In this document: positions 13,230 through 17,661 of the stretch, one piece after another
How positions within the stretch are numbered: the stretch's first letter is position 1
How the letters are laid out: each line of letters opens with the position of its first letter
Assembly: GCA_025927935.1 (NCBI GenBank)
Contig: JAICKM010000047.1
Location: 1 to 17,661, forward strand
Direction: 5' to 3'
Origin: Chloroflexia bacterium
GTDB lineage: Bacteria > Chloroflexota > Chloroflexia > QHBQ01 > JADMIH01
DNA length: 17,661 nt
Notes under the pieces: generated by a model
Database searches by the model: none
The model's input: only the letters and a program-made list of their open reading frames with translations
Told to the model about the DNA's origin: nothing
Translations under genes and position numbers: made by a program

Positions 13230-13283
13230 CACCAGCGGGCTGGACCGCGCCTCTGTCCCGCGGCCACGCACGCCCAAACGCTA

Positions 13284-13312
13284 TTGCAATGTACTTATAG
13301 TTCGCGTATAAT
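13284..13312 (+). promoter_or_regulatory. strong sigma70-type promoter for the kinase-phosphatase-VWA operon
   Basis: TTGCAA and a perfect TATAAT with exactly 17 bp between them. It is the best promoter match in the window. Initiation near 13320 predicts a leader of about 240 nt before the GTG at 13559. Confidence 0.65.
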
Positions 13313-13558
13313 TGGGAAAAGCCGCCGCCGTCCGAGGTTTGGTCAGATTGCTGCGCGCCGCGATCGGGAGGCTAGCCGGGTTCCGCAATGGGTGGGCACC
13401 TTTTTCATCTGGACTCATCTTTTCTCGTGTAACTGTCCGCCCCGCCTACCCCTTTTTCCTCCATCTTTGTGGCGCCGTGGCGGGTCTGCCCCTCGAATTG
13501 GATACGGCGAGCCGCGCATTGTGCTCGTGCCACACATCGTACCAGTCTGGAGGCCGCC

Positions 13559-15769
13559 GTGCTCATCAAAAAGCTTCCTGGGGGAGACGGGCCGAATCGT
13601 CCGTATGACCCGAATGGCAGCCGCCCGCTTGATCCGGGCGGGAGCCGGGCGTTGCCGGCTTCCGATCCCGCCGATCAGTTGTCCGGCACGGCCAAGCTCG
13701 ACGCCTTGCGCCAGGCCCTCGGCAGCGGGGCCATCCTGGCGCGCAACACGGTGCTCCAGGGTCGCTATGAGATCGAGCAGGTGCTGGGCATCGGCGGGAT
13801 GAGCACCGTCTACCGGGCGCGCGATCTCCGCTTCACCAACGTGCTCCGCTATTGCGCGGTCAAGGAGATGCCGGATACGGCACCCGACCCCAAGACCGGC
13901 GCCCTGCGTTTCTCGACGTTCGAGCGCGAAGCCTCGCTGCTGGCGACGCTCAGCCACACCGGCATCCCCAAGATCTACGACTTCTTCTCCGAGGACAGCC
14001 GTGTCTACCTGGTACTGGAGTATGTGCCCGGTAAAGACCTGGAGATCCTGCTTGATGAAGCGGGCGGTCCCCTGCCGGAGACCCAGGTGTTGCGCTGGGC
14101 GGTGCAGATCTGTGATGTGCTGGCCTATCTGCACCGGCACCGGCCCCAGCCCATCGTGTTCCGCGACCTCAAGCCGTCGAATATCATGGTCAACGAGGGC
14201 GGCGAGAAAGTCACCCTGGTGGATTTCGGCATCGCCAAGGCTTTCCAGTCGGACAAGAAGGGCACCATGATCGGCACCGAGGGGTACTCGCCGCCGGAGC
14301 AATACCGTGGGTTGGCCGAACCGCGCGGCGACATTTACGCGCTCGGCGCGACCCTGCACCACCTGCTGACCAATAGCGATCCGCGCACGGAAACGCCATT
14401 CACCTTTCACGAGCGGCCTGTCCGCCAGTTGAACCCGGCCATCTCGCCCGAAACGGAAGCGCTGATCATGCGCGCGCTGGAGTACGACGCCACGCGGCGC
14501 TGGGAGTCGGCGGAGGCACTGCGCACGGCGATTCTGGCGATCCTGGAGCCGCAACAGGCGGCGCCCGCCGTAGGGGCGGATCCAGGTGTCCGCCTCGCCG
14601 CCCCCGCGCCCCCGCCCGTATCGCCCGCGCCGCCGGCCTACGCCGTGGCGCCGGGCCAGCCCATGGCCTATCCCTATACCATGCCGCCCAGCCAGGCACC
14701 GGGGCAGATGCTACCGGGCCAGCCCGCGCCCGGTATGGCCTATCCCGGCATGATGCCCAACCCTTACGGCCCCGCACCCGGCCCCCCGGCGCCCGTCGTG
14801 GACGCGACGACCAAACAGATCTGGGTTTTCACTGCTGAAGATGAAATCCGGTCCTCACCCGCAGTGTCCAAAGGCGTCGTCTTTGTCGGCTGCTACGACA
14901 GCAATCTGTACGCGGTCAATGCCAAGAGCGGCGAGTTTATCTGGAAGCGCGCCACGGAAGGCGGCATTCCATCGTCGCCGGTGGTCTGGGAAGACATGGT
15001 CATCTTCGGCTCCGAGGATACCAACATCTATGCGCTCGACGCCCGCCGCGGCGCCATCCTGTGGACGGCAGCCACCGGCGCGCCGATTCGCTCATCGCCG
15101 CGCGTCTCGCCCACCGGCCAGGTGTTCATCGGCTCCGACGACCAGCACCTGTATTGCCTGGACGCGCGCACCGGGCGCACCCATTGGAAATATCGGGGCT
15201 GGGGTCCCGTGCGCTCCTCGCCGGCCATCGGGCGCAATCTGATCTATGTCGGCTGTAGCGACGGCAATCTGTACGCGGTCGATATGGCGACCGGGAACAT
15301 GAAATGGAAGTTCCACTCGTCCGGTCCGATCACGTCCTCGCCGATCATTCATGAGGGTCTGGTTTATGTAGGGTCCGCCGATCAACATCTGTATGCGCTG
15401 GACGCCGATACCGGCTGGGCCGTCTGGAAATACCGGGCCGAACACTATGTGACATCCTCCCCGGCGGTGGCCGGCGGGAAGATCTTTGTCGGCTCGGTCG
15501 ACGGGTACATGTACGCGCTGGACGCCCAGTCGGGACGGGCGGCGTGGAAGTATAATACCGGCAGCCAGATCACGTCGTCGCCGCGCCTGGCGGGCGGGAT
15601 GGTCTACTTCGGCGCGGTCGACAACTATGTGTACTGTGTCGGCCAGGCGCAGGGTGACTTGCGCTGGCGGTTCCCGACCCGCGGTCCCGTGACATCCACG
15701 CCGATGGTGGAAGACGGGCTGGTCTATATCGGGTCCCTGGATCACAAACTATATGCCCTGGCCGTGTAG
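13559..15769 (+). CDS. Ser/Thr protein kinase fused to an eight-repeat PQQ beta-propeller
   Basis: A 736-residue Hanks-type kinase. After a flexible, Gly/Pro-rich N-terminus, the kinase domain spans about 69-330: Gly-loop LGIGGMSTVY (76-85), ATP lysine K102 (CAVKEM), catalytic D203 in VFRDLKPSN (the usual HRD His is Phe), DFG at 222-224 and PPE at 245-247. A Pro/Ala/Met-rich linker (about 331-416) with no membrane helix leads into eight PQQ/Trp-docking repeats of about 40 residues, each with an S-S/T-P turn, F/Y-x-G and L/M-Y-A-x-D. The N-terminal strand KQIWVF seems to close the last repeat. The GTG start at 13559 is set by GGAGG five bases upstream. A PP2C gene follows after 56 bp and a VWA gene after that, so the substrate and counter-acting phosphatase are probably encoded here. 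The propeller may bind a ligand or partner proteins. Confidence 0.94.
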   Translation: MLIKKLPGGDGPNRPYDPNGSRPLDPGGSRALPASDPADQLSGTAKLDALRQALGSGAILARNTVLQGRYEIEQVLGIGGMSTVYRARDLRFTNVLRYCAVKEMPDTAPDPKTGALRFSTFEREASLLATLSHTGIPKIYDFFSEDSRVYLVLEYVPGKDLEILLDEAGGPLPETQVLRWAVQICDVLAYLHRHRPQPIVFRDLKPSNIMVNEGGEKVTLVDFGIAKAFQSDKKGTMIGTEGYSPPEQYRGLAEPRGDIYALGATLHHLLTNSDPRTETPFTFHERPVRQLNPAISPETEALIMRALEYDATRRWESAEALRTAILAILEPQQAAPAVGADPGVRLAAPAPPPVSPAPPAYAVAPGQPMAYPYTMPPSQAPGQMLPGQPAPGMAYPGMMPNPYGPAPGPPAPVVDATTKQIWVFTAEDEIRSSPAVSKGVVFVGCYDSNLYAVNAKSGEFIWKRATEGGIPSSPVVWEDMVIFGSEDTNIYALDARRGAILWTAATGAPIRSSPRVSPTGQVFIGSDDQHLYCLDARTGRTHWKYRGWGPVRSSPAIGRNLIYVGCSDGNLYAVDMATGNMKWKFHSSGPITSSPIIHEGLVYVGSADQHLYALDADTGWAVWKYRAEHYVTSSPAVAGGKIFVGSVDGYMYALDAQSGRAAWKYNTGSQITSSPRLAGGMVYFGAVDNYVYCVGQAQGDLRWRFPTRGPVTSTPMVEDGLVYIGSLDHKLYALAV
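14813..15766 (+). repeat. eight tandem PQQ-type repeats within the kinase gene
   Basis: Roughly 120-bp units coding for about 40 residues each. The S-S/T-P turn recurs eight times (RSSPAV, PSSPVV, RSSPRV, RSSPAI, TSSPII, TSSPAV, TSSPRL, TSTPMV). Units differ at the DNA level, so this is an old, protein-selected repeat and not a recent expansion. Confidence 0.85.
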
Positions 15770-15825
15770 GGCCGGCTGAGGGTGGGCGCCGCTGTTGCAC
15801 ATCCACATTGGTGAGGGAGTTACCC

Positions 15826-16776
15826 GTGAAGACCCGTAGCAAACGCCCGGCCCCGCGGGATGGAACCGCATCCGCCGCCGCACCCCCGGCGCCCGAGTCC
15901 GCGCCTCCCGACGCGCTAGCCGCCACCGGCACCCTGGCCGGGGCGCCCGCCGGCGCCACCGGCCCGGTGGGCCGGATTACCTGGCTCCAGGCCGCCCTGC
16001 GCAGCGACGTGGGGCAGAACCGTGGCGACAACCAGGACAGCGTATTTGCGCTGACCACCCTGCTGCCGTCGGCGGCGGGCGATGCGCCGGTGCCCTTCGG
16101 GTTCTTCGCGGTCGCCGACGGCATGGGTGGCCTGGCCGGCGGCGCGGAGGCGAGCCGGACGGCCATGAACCTGGTGGTCGAGCGGGTGCTGAGCGAGTTG
16201 TTGCTGCCCGCGGTGCGCGGCCAGGGGGGATCGGGCGGGCAATCGACCGTCGCCGAGATCCTGGAGGCCGCGCTGGTGCGCGCGGGGCAGGCCATCCACC
16301 AGGCGGCCCGTGCGGCGGGTGCACCCAGCGGGACCACCTTCAGCGGCGCGGTGTTGCTCGGCCGCCAACTGGTGACCGCCCATGTGGGCGACTCGCGCAT
16401 CTACCTGCTGGGTCCCGACGATTTCCGGCTGCTGACGCAGGACCACTCGATTGTGGCGCGGCTCATCGCCATGGGCCAGTTCTCGCCGGAGGACGCCCGC
16501 AACAATCCGCAACGCAATGTGTTGTACCGGTCGTTGGGCCAGGCCGCGGGCGTGGAAGTGGAGAGCGCCTCGCATTCGTGGCGCGGTTACACCCATTTGT
16601 TGCTGTGCAGCGACGGCCTGTGGGACCAGGTGGCGGACGCCGAACTGGCCGAGATTCTGCGCGCCCAGCCGGATATCGACAGCGCGGCGGATCAACTGGT
16701 CCGCCTGGCGAATCAGCGCGGCGGTCCCGACAATATCAGCGCAATCATCGTGCGCTTGCCGGACGTGGTGGCATGA
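15826..16776 (+). CDS. PP2C-family Ser/Thr protein phosphatase
   Basis: A cytosolic metal-dependent phosphatase of 316 residues. An Ala/Pro-rich N-terminal tail of about 45 residues precedes the PPM domain (about 54-315). Metal-site motifs are all present: NRGDNQD (65-71), VADGMGG with D98, AHVGDSR with D189, LCSDGLWD with D263 and GGPDNIS with D302. It should reverse phosphorylation by the upstream kinase. The start is the GTG at 15826 with GAGGGAG six bases upstream; an upstream in-frame TTG at 15808 has no ribosome site. It lies 56 bp after the kinase stop and overlaps the VWA gene by four bases (ATGA), so the three are translationally coupled. The tail is low-complexity and may be a tether. 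No transmembrane helix is visible. Confidence 0.95.
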   Translation: MKTRSKRPAPRDGTASAAAPPAPESAPPDALAATGTLAGAPAGATGPVGRITWLQAALRSDVGQNRGDNQDSVFALTTLLPSAAGDAPVPFGFFAVADGMGGLAGGAEASRTAMNLVVERVLSELLLPAVRGQGGSGGQSTVAEILEAALVRAGQAIHQAARAAGAPSGTTFSGAVLLGRQLVTAHVGDSRIYLLGPDDFRLLTQDHSIVARLIAMGQFSPEDARNNPQRNVLYRSLGQAAGVEVESASHSWRGYTHLLLCSDGLWDQVADAELAEILRAQPDIDSAADQLVRLANQRGGPDNISAIIVRLPDVVA

Positions 16777-17661
16777 GCGCCCCCGCCCAACCGCAGGTGG
16801 CCTTCCGCCATCGCCTGGGGCAAGATCCCTTACCGGCGGCGGCCGGGTCCCAGATGGTTTATACTTTGCTGGAGATCGCCGTCATGGGCGAGACTGCGGA
16901 GATCTTCCAGTTGCCGCTGAACCTCTGCCTGGTGCTGGACCACAGCCTGTCCATGCGTGGCGAGAAGATGGAGCGGGTGAAAGAGGCGGCCCGTTATGTG
17001 CTAAGCCAGTTGGGGCGGGACGATGCGTTGTCCGTGGTGGCCTTCAACGACCGGGCGACGGTCATGGCGCCCGCCCAGCTCGTCACCCAACCGCAAGAGA
17101 TCGCCAATGCCATCGCGGATATGGTGCCGCGCGGGGGGACGGAACTGGCTTCGGGGCTGGACGCCGGGCTAGCGCAGTTGCAGCGCGGGCGCAGCCTGAC
17201 CGGACCGGCGATCTCGTCGCTGCTGGTGCTGACCGACGGGCGTACATATGGCGACGAATCGCGTTGTATGGAACTGGCGGAGGTCGCGCGGCGGCGGGAT
17301 ATGCTCATCACGCCGCTCGGCGTGGGCGACGAGTGGAACGAAGATTTGCTCGAAACGCTGGCCTATCGCTGCGGCTCGCATTCCGAGTACATTGACCAGC
17401 CCGCGGCCATTGTCACGGCGTTCCGCCAGCATATCGCCGACTTGCGCCATATTTACGGCCGGCAGGCGTACCTGACGGTACGCACGGCGGCTCAGGCCCG
17501 GCTGGTGCAAGCGCACCGGGTGGCACCCCTGATTGGCCGGGTGGAGATGCTGCCGGGCGCGAACGCCGGCGAGCAACGGCTCGCGCTGGGCAACCTGATG
17601 TTGGGCGAGGTGCAGGGCTTGCTGTTGGAGATCGTGGTGCCGGAGGCGGCGGGCGAGACGG
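16773..17661 (+). CDS. VWA-domain protein with intact MIDAS (3' truncated by window)
   Basis: At least 296 residues; the frame stays open to the window edge. The ATG overlaps the phosphatase TGA (ATGA), so it is translationally coupled. A short N-terminal beta region (about 1-47) leads into a von Willebrand A domain with a complete metal-ion-dependent adhesion site: DHSLS (D56, S58, S60), T123 in RGGTELASG and D155 in VLTDGRTYGDE. A beta-rich segment follows from about residue 225 (for example YLTVRTAAQARLV), as in batA/TerY-like or chloride-channel-type VWA proteins. No signal peptide or membrane helix is seen, so it is probably cytosolic. A MIDAS binds a divalent metal and mediates protein contacts, so it is a likely substrate or scaffold of the kinase/phosphatase pair. 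Whether an FHA or other domain follows is not visible. Confidence 0.92.
   Translation, partial: MSAPAQPQVAFRHRLGQDPLPAAAGSQMVYTLLEIAVMGETAEIFQLPLNLCLVLDHSLSMRGEKMERVKEAARYVLSQLGRDDALSVVAFNDRATVMAPAQLVTQPQEIANAIADMVPRGGTELASGLDAGLAQLQRGRSLTGPAISSLLVLTDGRTYGDESRCMELAEVARRRDMLITPLGVGDEWNEDLLETLAYRCGSHSEYIDQPAAIVTAFRQHIADLRHIYGRQAYLTVRTAAQARLVQAHRVAPLIGRVEMLPGANAGEQRLALGNLMLGEVQGLLLEIVVPEAAGET

Larger units (their letters stand above)
13160..13558. other. 399-bp divergent promoter region and kinase leader
   Basis: It holds a minus-strand TATAAT (13224-13229) for the membrane kinase and a plus-strand promoter (13284-13312) for the Ser/Thr kinase operon. The remaining 240 bp form a pyrimidine-rich leader (for example CACCTTTTTCATC and TCATCTTTTCTCG) ending in the GGAGG site before the GTG at 13559. 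Short open frames occur in the leader, but none has a ribosome site or resembles a known protein. Confidence 0.6.

Noticed and set aside
13312..13608. 98-residue plus-strand open frame in the kinase leader
   Set aside because: It starts at a TTG inside the promoter -10 region, has no ribosome site and overlaps the kinase start in another frame.
13415..14554. 379-residue minus-strand open frame over the Ser/Thr kinase
   Set aside because: Antisense shadow; the kinase frame carries an ordered set of catalytic motifs and a GGAGG-preceded start.
14813..15766. Tandem repeats as a mobile or CRISPR-like array
   Set aside because: The units are in frame, diverged at the DNA level and encode PQQ propeller blades.

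Overview
The window reads as a piece of chromosome from a GC-rich, free-living bacterium. I infer Chloroflexota with moderate confidence. The grounds are a soluble Ser/Thr kinase fused to a PQQ-type beta-propeller, tandem two-domain universal stress proteins, many stand-alone receiver domains, and Shine-Dalgarno signals alternating with apparently leaderless genes. I see no tRNA, rRNA, CRISPR array, insertion sequence or phage gene.

Layout. (1) 1-1371, minus strand: a stand-alone receiver protein followed 40 bp later by signal peptidase I (lepB). (2) 1721-4841, minus strand: an apparent operon of an Acg-type nitroreductase and two tandem-domain universal stress proteins, with strong stem-loops after its last gene. 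(3) 4842-5433: a 592-bp divergent control region with a dyad and a perfect 16-bp-stem hairpin just before (4), a plus-strand P1B metal ATPase carrying a TPCP metal motif. (4) converges on a minus-strand pair (7348-9942) of a soluble PAS-GAF histidine kinase and an OmpR/PhoB-type regulator, served by a good promoter (TTGATC-N17-TATGAT). (5) 10099-11565, plus strand: a second stand-alone receiver, then a metallophosphoesterase-fold protein that has lost nearly every metal ligand. (6) 11579-13159, minus strand: a membrane histidine kinase with no regulator next to it. (7) 13559 to the window end, plus strand: a Ser/Thr kinase with an eight-repeat PQQ propeller, a PP2C phosphatase and a VWA/MIDAS protein cut by the window edge. 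They are tightly packed behind a strong promoter (TTGCAA-N17-TATAAT).

How they may work together. Almost everything here is signal transduction or stress response. The nitroreductase/USP operon, the metal ATPase and the PAS-GAF two-component pair resemble in content the mycobacterial DosR dormancy regulon (acg, USPs, a P-type ATPase, a GAF kinase), although this regulator is OmpR-type rather than NarL-type. The kinase/phosphatase/VWA operon looks like a reversible Ser/Thr phosphorylation switch with a metal-dependent adhesion or scaffold partner, comparable to TerY-P-like triads. Two orphan receivers and one orphan membrane kinase suggest phosphorelay wiring that cannot be resolved from this window. 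All functional links between loci are inference.
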